From positions 62,001 to 126,000 of the forward strand of contig CP073042.1 in the NCBI GenBank assembly GCA_018114805.1: DNA of 64,000 nucleotides, in the 5' to 3' direction. Positions 1-9,799 of this stretch are shown here, piece after piece. The DNA is from Candidatus Streptomyces philanthi. GTDB taxonomy: Bacteria; Actinomycetota; Actinomycetes; Streptomycetales; Streptomycetaceae. Position 1 is the first letter of the stretch. Each line of letters starts with the position of its first letter. The position numbers were made by a program, and so were the translations under genes. The notes beneath the pieces were generated by a model. It was not told the DNA's origin. It was given only the letters and a program-made list of their open reading frames with translations, and did no database searches.

Positions 1-192
1 TCGTCGGCCGCGACGACCTCGCTGAACGCCCTCGATCGGCGCGGAGACGAACTGGTCGCCGAGGTAGCCCCACATGTGCGCGTCCGCGCGGAAGGCGGCC
101 CGCACGGCCTTCGGGTCGGCGGCGCGCACCGCCGACACGTACGCCTCCACCGCGGCCCGCACGTCGTCGTGGGCTGTTCTGCGCTGACTCAT
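1..192 (-). pseudogene. NTF2-like (lumazine-binding-like) protein, 5' part only
   Basis: The start is ATG at 192, preceded by GGAGAG. The first ~55 residues (MSQRRTAHDDVRAAVEAYV, then a HMWGYL stretch) look like the small NTF2-like/'lumazine-binding' proteins of actinobacteria, which form a cone-shaped alpha+beta fold. The gene runs off the window edge. Near base 30 an extra G appears to shift the frame: the expected FSEVVAAD-type continuation is in the next frame. It lies 34 bases downstream of the aldehyde dehydrogenase on the same strand and is probably its operon partner. Its function is unknown; the family call rests on general resemblance. Confidence 0.5.
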
Positions 193-226
193 CTAACTCT
201 CCTCTTGGGGTGGCGGGTTGGCGGGA

Positions 227-1747
227 TCAGCCGTGGTGCATCCACACGCCCTTGGTCTCGGTGTACACGTCCAGCGCCTGCGAACCCATCTCCCGTCCCC
301 ACCCACTGGCCCCGAAGCCGCCCCAGGGCGCGGCGGGGTCGGGGATCGGCGGCATGTTGACGAACACGGCACCGGCGCGGATGTCCGCCGCGAGCCGGTG
401 GGCCGTGGACAGGTCCCTGGACCAGATCGCCGCCGCCAGCCCGTACCGGGTGTCGTTGGCCCGCGCCGCCAACTCGTCCTCGTCCTCGTAGCTGAGCACG
501 GGCAGCACGGGGCCGAAGACCTCCTGTCGGGCGATGGCCATCTCGTCGCGTACGCCGGCGAAGACGGTGGGCCGGTAGAAGTGGCCGCTCTCCAGGTCGC
601 CGTCGGCGCGCGTCCCGCCGGTGACCAGTTTGGCCCCCTCGGCCAGGCCTTCCTTGACCATGGCCGCCACCCGTCGCAGGTGCTCGTCGCTCACCAGCGG
701 TCCCAACTCGGTCTCCGGTGCCAGGCCGGGCCCCAGGCGCAGGGCGGCGACGGCGGCCGCGAGCTTCTCGGTGAACTCCTCGACCCGCCGCCGGTCCACG
801 TAGAAGCGCGCGTAGGCGGCGCAGACCTGCCCGCTGTTGAGCAGCGCGCCCCGCACGTTGCCCCGCACGGCGGCGTCGATGTCGGCGTCCCTGGCGATGA
901 TGCTGGGCGCCTTGCCGCCCAGTTCCAGGGTGACCCGCTTGAGGTCGTTGGCCGACGCCCTGACGATGCCCTGGCCCACCTCGGTGGAGCCGGTGAACAG
1001 GGTGACCCGCTTGAGGTCGTTGGCCGACGCCCTGACGATGCCCTGGCCCACCTCGGTGGAGCCGGTGAAGGAGAGCTTGTCCACCCGCGGGCATTCCACC
1101 AGGGCCCGGCCGGTGGCGGGGCCGCCGGTGAGCACGTTGACCACACCGGGCGGGAACCCGGCCTCGTCGCACAGCCGCGCCAGGTGCAGGCTGGTCAGCG
1201 GCGTCTGCTCGGCCGGCTTGAGGATCACGGTGTTTCCGCAGGCCAGCGCCGGCGCCATCTTCCACGCCGCGATCATGAGCGGGAAGTTCCAGGGGGTGAC
1301 CAGCGCGCACACCCCGACCGGCTCGCGCCGCGTGAAGTGCGTGGTGTCCGGGAAGGAGACGGGGCTGACCGCTCCCTCGATCTTGGTGACCCAGCCCGCG
1401 TAGTAGCGGAAGTGCTCCGCGGCCCCGGCGACGCTGACCGTACGGGCCACCGCCAGCGGCTGGCCCTGGTCGCGGGTCTCCAACTCCGCGAGCAGCGTCG
1501 CGTCGCGGTCGATCAACTCGGCGACCCGCCAGAGCAGCTTGGCGCGTTCGGCGGCGGGCAGCCTGGCCCACGCGGGGTACGCCAGCGCCTGCCGCGCGGC
1601 CCCCACCGCCGCGTCCACGTCGGCCTCGGCGGCCTCGGCACAGGTTCCGATGACCGCTCCGGTGGCGGGGTATAGGGTCGTGAACTCCGCTCCGTCGGCG
1701 GCGGCCGTCCACTCGCCCGCTATGAAGAGCCGGCCTCGCACGTCCAT
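227..1747 (-). CDS. NAD(P)-dependent aldehyde dehydrogenase with internal 24-residue duplication
   Basis: ALDH superfamily enzyme oxidising an aldehyde to a carboxylate, 506 aa. Visible motifs are the substrate-tunnel TPWNFPL, the cofactor-binding FTGSTEVG, the catalytic glutamate in LELGGK, and the nucleophilic cysteine in NSGQVC. ATG at 1747 has AAGGATC seven bases upstream. The oddity is a perfect 72-bp in-frame tandem duplication (926-1069): the segment beginning FTGSTEVG and ending LKRVTL occurs twice before LELGGK. The family has one copy, so the protein is about 24 residues longer than normal in the middle of the cofactor domain and may not fold. It lies 58 bases after the TetR gene and may share its control. 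Substrate not predictable; resembles the betaine/phenylacetaldehyde dehydrogenase group. Confidence 0.9.
   Translation of the reverse strand: MDVRGRLFIAGEWTAAADGAEFTTLYPATGAVIGTCAEAAEADVDAAVGAARQALAYPAWARLPAAERAKLLWRVAELIDRDATLLAELETRDQGQPLAVARTVSVAGAAEHFRYYAGWVTKIEGAVSPVSFPDTTHFTRREPVGVCALVTPWNFPLMIAAWKMAPALACGNTVILKPAEQTPLTSLHLARLCDEAGFPPGVVNVLTGGPATGRALVECPRVDKLSFTGSTEVGQGIVRASANDLKRVTLFTGSTEVGQGIVRASANDLKRVTLELGGKAPSIIARDADIDAAVRGNVRGALLNSGQVCAAYARFYVDRRRVEEFTEKLAAAVAALRLGPGLAPETELGPLVSDEHLRRVAAMVKEGLAEGAKLVTGGTRADGDLESGHFYRPTVFAGVRDEMAIARQEVFGPVLPVLSYEDEDELAARANDTRYGLAAAIWSRDLSTAHRLAADIRAGAVFVNMPPIPDPAAPWGGFGASGWGREMGSQALDVYTETKGVWMHHG
926..1069. repeat. Perfect 72-bp tandem duplication inside the aldehyde dehydrogenase
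   Basis: Bases 926-997 and 998-1069 are identical. The unit length is divisible by three, so the reading frame survives. No mobile element lies beside it. It looks like strand slippage, template switching or an assembly artefact. Confidence 0.95.
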
Positions 1748-1805
1748 ATAGAGATCCTTTTCTTGACCTGGGGCGCGCCCCTCAGGCGCGCCCGCGGGAG
1801 GTGGA

Positions 1806-2396
1806 TCAGTCGGTGATGTTCCGCATCAGCCGGTCGACATGGGCGCGGTGTTCGGGGATCAGCTCGCCGCTGGGGAACATCAGGCAGGTGACGTTGGCCC
1901 CGATGGACATGCTGATGACCTCGCCGGCCAGCGCCGTCACAGTCGGTGCCTCGGGCGACTCGCCCCTGCCGCGTGCCTCGGCGAGCCGCACGGCGAGCCG
2001 CCTGCGCCACTCCTTGAGGTGCTCGCGGTAGAGGGTGGCGAGTTCCTCGTTGGCCACCGAGTGCTCCCACAGGGAGAGCAGCAGGCGGGCGGAGTCGATG
2101 CGGTACGTGTCCAGCGGCAGCGTCACCTCGATGTCGTGCCGCAGCGCCTCCTCCGGGTCGAGCGAGGGATCTCCGTCGTTGATCCGCTCGTTCATCTCCG
2201 CGAGCACGCTCTGGAACGTGGCGGCCACGATGCTGTCCTTGCTGGGGAAGTAGCGCTTGAGCGCCCCGTTGGCGAATCCCGCCTCAGCGACGATGCTCCT
2301 CATGGTCGCGGCGTCGAAGCCACCCTGGATGATGAGCTTCTTCGCGACGGCGACGATCTCTCGCCGTCGCTGATCGTGGTCGATAATCTTCGGCAT
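1806..2396 (-). CDS. TetR/AcrR family transcriptional regulator
   Basis: A 196-aa repressor-type protein. Residues 8-55 form the TetR helix-turn-helix (core TMRSIVAEAGFANGALKRYF); the rest is an all-helical ligand-binding and dimerisation domain. ATG at 2396 lies eight bases after the corrected stop of the upstream ABC ATPase gene, so it is part of the transporter operon. The likely role is control of the transporter and the downstream dehydrogenase, with an effector that may be a transport substrate; this is inferred from position only. The gene is intact, unlike its upstream neighbours. Confidence 0.85.
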   Translation of the reverse strand: MPKIIDHDQRRREIVAVAKKLIIQGGFDAATMRSIVAEAGFANGALKRYFPSKDSIVAATFQSVLAEMNERINDGDPSLDPEEALRHDIEVTLPLDTYRIDSARLLLSLWEHSVANEELATLYREHLKEWRRRLAVRLAEARGRGESPEAPTVTALAGEVISMSIGANVTCLMFPSGELIPEHRAHVDRLMRNITD

Positions 2397-2404
2397 AGTT
2401 GTCC

Positions 2405-3260
2405 CTACGGTACTGGCGATCCAGTCGCCGTACGAAGCCCGAGCCAGCTCCGCCGGCGCTCGGCCTGCCGGGCCGGATCGGCCACCGGGGAGGCCAGCAG
2501 CAGCCGCTGAGTGTAGGAGTGTCCGGGGTTGCGGGTGATCGTCTCGTTCGGCCCGCTCTCCACGCACTCCCCCTGAGTAAATCACCGAGACGCGGTGGCA
2601 GATGCGGCGCACCACGCCCAGGTCGTGCGAGACGAAGAGGTAGGAGACGCCGGTCTCGCGCTGGATGTCGATGAACAGGTCGATCACCGCGGCCTGGGTG
2701 GTCAGGTCGAGTGCGCTGACCGGTTCGTCGCAGACGATCAGGCGCGGCCGGCGCACCAGCGCGCGGGCGATGGCGATGAGCTGGCGCTGGCCGCCGGAGA
2801 ACTCGCTGGGGTAGCGCGTCACGGTGTCGGCGGGCAGCCGGACTTGGTCGAGCATCTCGGCCACCGCGGTGCGCGCGGCGGCCCGGCTGGTGCCGGAGGC
2901 CGTGAGCGGCTCGGCGAGGATCTGTCCGACGGTCAGCGTCGGGTCCAGCGAGCCGTAGGGGTCCTGGAAGACGACCTGGAGGTCGGCGGCGAGCCTGCGC
3001 CGGGCGGGGCCCTTGGCGTGGGTGATGTCGCTGCCGGCGAAGGCGATCCGACCGGAGGTGACGTCGGCCAGGCCCAGGATGGCCTTGCCGAGGGTGGACT
3101 TGCACGACCCGCTCTCGCCGACCAGCCCCACGCACTCGCCGGGCGCGATCGTCATCGAGACACCCTTGAGCGCGCGGAAGGTGGTGCGTCCGCGTCGGTA
3201 GTCCACGACCAGGTCGGCCACGTCGAGCAGGGGGGCGTCACCGTTGGTGTCTGTGTTCAC
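2405..3260 (-). pseudogene. dppF: Oligopeptide/dipeptide ABC transporter ATP-binding protein (DppF-like), frameshifted
   Basis: Second nucleotide-binding subunit of a peptide importer. It starts at GTG 3260, overlapping the upstream stop by four bases (GTGA), which suggests translational coupling. Walker A reads GESGSCKST: the glycine normally before lysine is cysteine (TGC at 3102-3104). The Q-loop (QDPYGSLDP), signature (FSGGQRQ), Walker B (LIVCDEP) and H-loop (SHDLG) are present. One extra base in a five-C run at 2569-2573 shifts the frame after VSVIYSG; correcting it restores the family's C-terminal NPGHSYTQRLL motif and a stop at 2405. Both the frameshift and the Walker A change argue against function as read. 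Confidence 0.75.
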
Positions 3261-5055
3261 GCGCGCACCGTCCGTCCGGCCTTGTTCCAGGCCGCGTCCA
3301 GTTCGGCGCGGCTCTCGGTGTCGTCCTGCGAGGCTTTGATGAGCTCCGGGGTGTACGGGTCGCCGGGGTGGGCGAAGATCTGCTCGACCGTGCCAGTCTC
3401 GATGACCCGGCCGTCCTTCATGACGGCGCCCCGGTCGCAGATGTCGGCGACCACGCCGAAGTTGTGGGTGACGATGACGAGCGCCATGCAGTACTCTCGC
3501 TGGAGCTCGCGGAGGAGTTCGAGCACCTCGGCCTGGACCGTGACGTCGAGCGCCGTGGTGGGTTTGTCGGCGACGAGCAGGCTGGTGTTGCCCGCGACGG
3601 CTCCCGCGATCAGCACGCGCTGGGCCATGCCGCCGGAGATCTGGTGCGGGTGGCAGGCCAGTACGCGGTCGGGGCCGGTGATGCCGACCAGCAGCAGCAC
3701 CTCGCGGGCCCGCTCCCGGGCCTGTGTCCTGGTCAGCTTGTGCACCGCCCGCAGGGGTTCCATGAGTTGGTGACCGACGGTGTAGCAGGGGTCGAGGTTG
3801 CTCATCGGTTCCTGGGGCACGTAGCCGATTTGGGTGCCGAGCAGCGCGTGTCGGCCGGCCCGAGACAGGTCGCCGACCGGCTGGCCGCCGATCCAGATGC
3901 CGTCGGCCACGGCCCGGCCGTCGGCGGGGAGCAGGTCGAGGGCGGAGAAGACGGTCTGTGACTTGCCGGAGCCGGACTCGCCGACGATGCCGAGCACCTC
4001 TCCGGGGGCGACGTCCAGGCAGACGCCGCGTACGACCCGCTTGTCGCCGTGCGGTGTGCGGGTAGCTGACCCGGAGGTTGTCGACGCGCAGCGCGCTGGC
4101 CTCGACGGGGTGCACCAGTTCGCCGGTCTTCTCGGTGGTCTCCTCGGGCGCCTGCTCGGCGGAGCGCCGGCAGCGGGGTGCCGGTTCGCCGCGTACGCTC
4201 ACCAGGTCGGCGAGGGTGGAGCCCATGAAGGCGAGGGCGGCGATCGTGATGCCCAGCGCCGCGGACGGCCACAGCAGGATGAGCGGGTGGGTCAGCATGG
4301 TGCGGAACCCGTCGTTCATCATCTGGCCCCAGTTGGCCTCCGACGCGGTGCCGATGCCGAGGAACTGCAGGCCGGTCTGCATGCCCATGGGGATGCCGGC
4401 GGTCAGGGCAGACTGGATGATCACCGGCGCGTGCACGGCCCGCAGCACGTGGGTGTGGAGGATCTTGACGTGGGTGAGCCCGGCGACCCGGACGGCGTCG
4501 ATGTAGGGCTCCTTGCGCACGGCCAGGGCCCGGGAGCGGGAGATGCGGTAGTAGCCGGGCGCCATGAACGCGCCGACCGTCACCATCAGCACCGTGAAGT
4601 CGGCTCCCGTGCCGGCGGCGACGATGAGCAGCACGATCATGCCGGGTACGGACTGCACGCCGTCGCTGATCCAGGAGAAGACCCGGTCGGCCAGGCCGCC
4701 GAAGTAGCCGGCCGCTACTCCGGCCGGCACTCCGAGCGCGATCCCCGTCAGACAGGCGACGGCAGCCCCGTACAGGGTCGTGCGCGCGCCGAACAGCAGT
4801 CGGCTGAGGATGTCCCGACCGGCCGAGTCGCCGCCCATCCAGTGGCTGGAGTCGGGCGGTGCCTGGGTGAGGGCGAAGTCGACGAAGGTTGGGGTCGTGC
4901 GGGGCCAGCAGCGGGGCCAGCAGTCCGGCGAGGACGACCAGGAGGAAGACCGCCAGCGCGGCGACCCCGACGGGGCGGCGCAGGTAGCGCGACCACAGTC
5001 CCCGCCCCGCCGGGGTGGGCGCGGTCCCCTCTGCGGGGGTTACGGCATCGATCAT
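3257..5055 (-). pseudogene. Fused dipeptide ABC transporter permease/ATP-binding protein (DppC-DppD), frameshifted
   Basis: The N-terminal ~290 residues are a DppC-type permease with multiple membrane segments and the EAA-like region around RISRSRALAVRKEPYIDAVR. The C-terminal ~260 residues are a DppD-type ATPase with an intact Walker A (GESGSGKS), ISGGMAQR signature and a Walker B-like LLVADKPTTALD, where the usual glutamate is lysine. No stop separates the halves, matching permease/ATPase fusions known in actinobacteria. ATG 5055 overlaps the upstream stop by four bases (ATGA). Two single-base frameshifts were inferred, near 4888 (after APHDPN) and near 4055 (after SYPHTA); repairing both gives a continuous protein. 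Partner of the truncated DppB and of DppF. Confidence 0.7.
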
Positions 5056-5912
5056 TTCTCGCGCACCTTCGGGTTGACCCACCCGAGCACGAGGTCGAGT
5101 AGGAAGTTGACGACGACGAACACGACCGTCACGACGGTCAGCCCGAGCAGGACCGGGATGTCGCCGATCTGGGAGGCCGACTGGGTGAGGCTGCCGATGC
5201 CCGGCAGGTTGAAGATGATCTCGACGACGATGGCGCCGCCGAGCAGTCCCACGAACATCACCGCGAGCACGGTGAGCACCGCGGGCGAGGCGTTGCGCAG
5301 CACGTGCACGGTCACGCGCCGGGCGGAGAGGCCGCGGGTCCGCAGCGTGCGGACGAAGTCCTGGTTGTTGACCTCCTGGAAGCCGTTGCGCAGTTGTTCG
5401 GCGATCATCACGATCGCGCCGAGCGCCAGGGCGATCGAGGGCAGAGTGATGGAGCGCAGCCACTGGGTGCCGGAGTGGGACAGTGGTACGTAGCCGACGG
5501 CGGGGAACCACTGGAGCTTGATCGCGAAGGCCATGACGAGCATGAGGCTCACCCAGAAGCCGGGGAGGGCGAACAGCACCACGGAGGCGAGCTTGAGGAC
5601 GCGGGCGAGGACGCCGCCGGGGTTGAGTCCGGTGGCCACGCCCACGACGAGCCCGACGACGGCCGCGAGCAGGGTGGCGGCGACCACGATCGACAGGGTG
5701 ACAGGCACGCGCAGTTCGATCTGGTCCGAGACGGGTTGGAAGTTGCGCCATGAGGTCCCGAAGTCGCCGCGCACCGCGTGCGAGAGCCAGTCCCAGAACT
5801 GTGTCATGAGCGGTCGTTCCAGGCCGAGTTGCTCGCGCAGCGCCGCCCGCTGGGCGGGGGTGGCGCTGTCGCCGAGCAGGCCGGGGGTGGGATCGCCGAT
5901 GGCCAGGTGGGC
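5052..5912 (-). pseudogene. Dipeptide ABC transporter permease (DppB-like), 5'-truncated
   Basis: First permease of the importer. The segment from HLAIGDPTPGLLGD to the stop matches DppB permeases, with about five membrane helices. The family starts with a membrane helix and ~40 residues before this point, and that part is absent. Upstream of 5912 the frame reads unrelated sequence, and an ATG at 5910-5912, preceded by GAGAGAAGATTCC, sits out of frame directly against the truncated gene. This looks like a deletion that removed the beginning of the gene. No substrate-binding protein gene lies upstream, so the system also lacks its peptide receptor here. Confidence 0.7.
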
Positions 5913-6084
5913 ATGGAATCTTCTCTCGAGTAAGAGGGGCGCTGATGCAAGATCGAGCCGGGAGAGGAAACCGCGGGTCCTCTTGGCCGTCGCAACGCTC
6001 GGCCCAAAGACGGGGGCGGGTGCGTGAAGGAGTTCCCCTGCCCGCCATCTCACGTGTCGTGGCCGTTAGTCCACGGTCGTCGGC

Positions 6085-6131
6085 AAAAAAGGCAATGGCC
6101 CCGCCACAGCCAATTTGGCAGGGGCGGGGCC
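6085..6131 (-). terminator. Rho-independent terminator after the methyltransferase
   Basis: GGCCCCGCC (6097-6105) pairs with GGCGGGGCC (6123-6131) and encloses a smaller GCCA/TGGC stem. Read on the minus strand, the hairpin is followed by a run of six T (6085-6090). It begins about 40 bases after the methyltransferase stop. Confidence 0.75.
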
Positions 6132-6171
6132 GATGTTCAGCTAGGTGCCGCGGGGAGTGGAAAGGGGCCGG

Positions 6172-7160
6172 TCAGACGGCCTCGGCGACGATGACAGGGC
6201 TTCCGGGCAGGGCCAGCACCTCGCGCTGACGCCAGCCGGCCGCCGTGAGCCAGGCCGTGACCTCGGACTCCGGGTAGACGACCGTACCGTCGATGACCAG
6301 GTACTCCCCCGCGTGCAGCGCGTCGATCGGGCGCTGGCGCTCGTCGTCGTCGAGCAGGAAGTCGAGCAGCAGCAGGGTGGCGCCGGCGCGCGCGGCGGCC
6401 CGGGCGTTGGCCAGGATGACGCGGTTCTGCTCGGCGGTGAAGCGGTGGATCACGTGGTTGATCATGACCAGGTCGTGCTCCCCGCCCGGGTCGGCCTCGG
6501 CGGTGGCCGCGGGGTCGATCCGGGCCCGGTCGGTCAGGCCGGGCCGCCGCCAGTGCCTCGGCGATGGCCTCCGACGACTGCGGGTCGAAGACGAAGCGCG
6601 CCGACAGCTCCGGGTTGGCCTGGAGGGCGCCGATGGCGAAGGCCGGGGAGAGCCCGCCGAGGTCGAGCAGGTCGCGGTAGGGACCGAAGTCGAACGACCT
6701 GGCGAGCATGGCGGCGTGCAGCGCGTTGTAGCGCATCATGCCCGCCATGAACGCCTTCCAGCGGTCCTCGTCCATCGCCAACTCGCCGGGCTTGTTCGTG
6801 TCGACGGTGGTGTCGAACTGGAGCCAGTGGCCGTAGCTGATCTCGTTCAGGAAGGCGAGGAAGGGGTGGAGGTCGAGCTCACCCTCGCCGGTCAGATGGG
6901 CGACGGCGTCCGGCGCCAGGGCGTAGCGGCCCGCCCGGCGCTCGAGCAGTGCGAGACCGTTCATGACGTCGGCGAGTATCCGCGCCATGCGCTCGCTGAC
7001 ACCGGTCGCCGAGGCCAGCCCGGCCACGTCGCGCTCGCCCTCGGCCAGGGCCCGGAAGAGTCCGACGCGCGGCGGCGGCGAAGAGTTGCTTGGCGCCCAT
7101 GTAGCCGGTGGCGATGTCCACGATGCGGTCGGGCGATGCGGGTGTGCTGGCTGCGGTCAT
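6172..7160 (-). pseudogene. SAM-dependent O-methyltransferase (acetylserotonin/polyketide type), frameshifted
   Basis: The parent protein would be about 330 aa: an N-terminal winged-helix dimerisation domain (GLASATGVSERMARIL), then a Rossmann SAM domain with LLDLGG as motif I and a C-terminal TLLLLDFLLDDD strand. Enzymes of this class methylate hydroxyl groups on aromatic and polyketide products. ATG 7160 has a perfect AGGAGGACACC site upstream. Two one-base frameshifts were inferred, near 7068 (after FAAAAR) and near 6540 (after EALAAA). Motif I reads DLGGLSPAF where GGGSG is usual, so the SAM loop may also be altered. It follows the aldo/keto reductase and PKS on the same strand and could be a tailoring gene. 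Confidence 0.7.
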
Positions 7161-7268
7161 GGTGTCCTCCTGAGGGGTTGTCGTACGACTGTTGAACGGG
7201 TGCGCGCCCGCCCAGGGGGGCGGGGCCGGGCCTCACCAGGTGCCGTCCGCGGCCACGTCGCGATCGAC

Positions 7269-8200
7269 CTACAGGTCGGCCACCGCCGCGCGCAGCGCCT
7301 CCGCTCCCACCCGGTCGAGCAGGGCGATCGCGCCGAGGTTGTCCTCCCACTGCGCCCGCCGGCTCACGCCGACCAGCACGTTCGCGGTGCCGGGGTTGGC
7401 CAGGCAAAAGGCGATGCCAACTGGGCGGGCGAGGGGCCCAACTCCTCTGCTAAGCAGAGCACTTGGTAGTACGAGGCGGCGATGCGCTCGCGGATACCAC
7501 CGACGTCGGCGCCGATCTTGCGGTTCGGGCGGAAGTTGCCGACCAGCAGGCCGCCCTCGAAGACGTCGGACGCCTGGAGGGCCAGCTCCCCGGAGTCGAA
7601 CAGGGGCGCGTAGTAGCGGCCCTCGGCCATGGACCTGCGCGCCAGGCCGTACTTGAGCTGCGCGAACGAGGGTGGCACCAGGCCCCGCTCGCGGGCGATG
7701 TCGAGCGCGGCGCGCAGGTGCCGGTAGTGCCAGTTGTTCACGCCCCAGGTGGCGAACCGGCCGGCGTCAATCTGCTCGGCGACGTCGGTGACGACGCGCT
7801 CGACGTCCAGGTCGCCGAGGTAGTCACCCATGACCACCATGTCGGCCCGCTCGACGCCCACCCGCTCCAGGGACGTCTCCATCTGCTGGGTGAAACCGGT
7901 GCCGGGGTAGTCCCAGAGCCAGAGCTTGCCGCAGAACTGCCAGTCGGAGCGGGCGAGTCCGGCCTCGCGCACGGCGCGGCCGAAGATCAGGTCGGTGCGC
8001 GCGTTCTCCGCGTGCGGCCCCATGTTGTAGTGCGCGATGTCGAAGAAAGCGCAGTCGAGCTCCGCGGCCCGGGCGACCATCGACACCGCGTCATCGAATT
8101 CCATTCGGTCCCAGGTGTTCCAGGACCCCAGTGCCAGTACCGGTACGTCGGGACCACCAGGCCCCAACCGACGGCGGGGCACGGACTGCGTAGTGCTCAA
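7269..8200 (-). pseudogene. Aldo/keto reductase family oxidoreductase, frameshifted near the 3' end
   Basis: The parent is ~310 aa with an AKR TIM barrel: catalytic Asp and Tyr in FFDIAHYN and Lys in CGKLW. At the strand that normally carries the catalytic histidine (LLHWP-like) the sequence is VVMGDY, so the fourth tetrad residue seems absent. The start is TTG 8200 after GGGAGGAGC; no better in-frame ATG was seen. One missing base near 7418 shifts the frame after SPAQLA; the restored frame reads AFCLANPGTANVLVG, typical of the family, and stops at 7269. It lies directly downstream of the truncated PKS. The substrate is unknown. Confidence 0.7.
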
Positions 8201-8237
8201 AGCTCCTCCCGGAAGCCTCGGCTTTTCGTCTACGATT

Positions 8238-8248
8238 GTATACTATAC
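8238..8248. promoter_or_regulatory. AT-rich inverted repeat upstream of the aldo/keto reductase
   Basis: GTATACTATAC is a perfect inverted repeat in an otherwise GC-rich stretch, 38 bases before the TTG start. On the minus strand TATACAAT resembles a -10 box. It could be a promoter with an overlapping operator; no regulator can be assigned. Confidence 0.3.
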
Positions 8249-8299
8249 GGCCACGCCGTGGCACAGAGGTCTCGGCGTGAGGGGAGTGAAGATGAGTCG

Positions 8300-9450
8300 C
8301 ACACGCACGGACGAGGAGCGCTCGCGGGTCGGCGAGCGCCGCGTCGAGGAGGGCGAGGCCGCGCTCCGCCGCGAGCGGGGCGACCCCGGCGCGGGCCCAC
8401 CGCGTGCGGTCGGCGTGGGTGAGCGCGCCGCCCATGCGCCGCGGCGCGTCCCACAGGCCCCAGGCGAAGGATGTCGCGGGGAGCCCCCGGGCCGTGCGGT
8501 GGGCGGCCAGCGCGTCGAGGAAGGTGTTGCCCGCCGCGTAGTTGGCCTGCCCCGCGACCCCGGTCAGGCCCGACAACGAGGAGAAGAGCACGAACGCGAC
8601 CAGCGGACGCCCCTCGGTCAACCGGTGCAGGTTCCAGGCGGCGTCCACCTTGGGCCGCAGCACCGCCGCGAGTCGCTCGGGGGTGAGCGCGTCGAGGGTG
8701 CCGTCGTCAACGACGCCGGCCGCGTGCACCACGGCGGTCAGCGGGTGGGCGCTCGGAATGGTGGCCAGCAGTAGGGCGAGCGCCCCTTCGTCCGCGGCGT
8801 CCACGGCCGAGACGTCCACCTATGCGCCGTGCGCCGCGAGTTCGGCCGTGAGCCGGCGCGCGCCGGGCGCCTCCGGGCCGCGACGGCTGAACAACAACAG
8901 GCGCCGCGCCCCGTGCGCGGCCACCAGGTGGCGGGCGACCAGCGAGCCCAACTCGCCGGTCCCGCCGGTGACGAGGACGGTCCCGCGCGGATCGAGCGCG
9001 AGCGCGACACCGCCGGTGGGACGGCGTGGTGGCGGAGGTGCCGTGACCGGTGGCTCCGCCGCGGTCTGCGCCTTCGGCAGGTGCGCCAGGCGCGGCACGA
9101 GGAGGCGACCAGCCCGCACGGCGAGCTGCGGTTCGCCGCTGGCGAGGGCCACGGGCAACAGGGCTTCGTCACCGGCCGGTTCGAGGTCGACCAGGGTGAC
9201 ACGGCCCGGGTGTTCGGTCTGCGCGCTACGGAGGAGTCCCCACAGCGGGGCGGCGGCGAGCGCCGACACGTCCTCGCCCGGGCGGGTCCCGACGGCCCCA
9301 CGGGTGGCGACCACCAGCCGCGCCCGCGCGAAGCGGTCGTCACTCAGGAACCCCTGGGCGAGCGCCAAGACGCGTTTCGCCACGCGGTGCGCGGCCGGCA
9401 CCGGGTCGGCTTCGCCGGGTGCGGCCAACACCCTGGCGAGCACCACCTCG
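8300..9450 (-). other. PKS domain: ketoreductase, B-type, 3' end cut
   Basis: NADPH motif [10 protein letters not shown], catalytic serine in SSLSGLTG and tyrosine in ANYAAGN. AGVVDDG corresponds to the LDD motif of B-type reductases. TAG at 8820-8822 follows AAHGA. The sequence leaves the family just after DPRALLVR. Confidence 0.75.
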
Positions 9451-9799
9451 ACGTTCGGCGTGACGTCCGGAGCCAGCACTCCGCCCGCCGGCGCCCGGGT
9501 GCATGGCTGCCGCGCCTGCCCGCGAGGCTCTGTCTGAGCGTGACGCCCTGTCTGGGCGTGCGGCTGGGTGGAGGCCGCGGCCTCCGGTAAGGGGGTTGGC
9601 CGGCGTCTCGGGCCCGGCCTGGCCAGCCGTCTGCTCCCGTTGCGCCCTGCCGTGGGCTCCAGGGCCGTGCGCGTCGCCCGACACGGTGAGCTCCACCATC
9701 GCGGGTGCGGGCGTGTCGACAGTGGGGCGGGCAGCGGCTCCCATACGACGGTGTACAGCGGCAGCGGGCCACTCCCCCGGTCACGCCCGGCGGCGAGCT

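Noticed and set aside
218..1675. Long plus-strand open frame opposite the aldehyde dehydrogenase, and similar antisense frames throughout
   Set aside because: High-GC coding DNA routinely leaves the opposite frame open. These frames have no ribosome site or domain and mirror the real gene.
1806..4838. A 1010-residue open frame covering permease, ATPase and TetR sequence
   Set aside because: It is produced by single-base frameshifts that join three genes; stretches between the domains do not match the families, and the correct continuations are in neighbouring frames.
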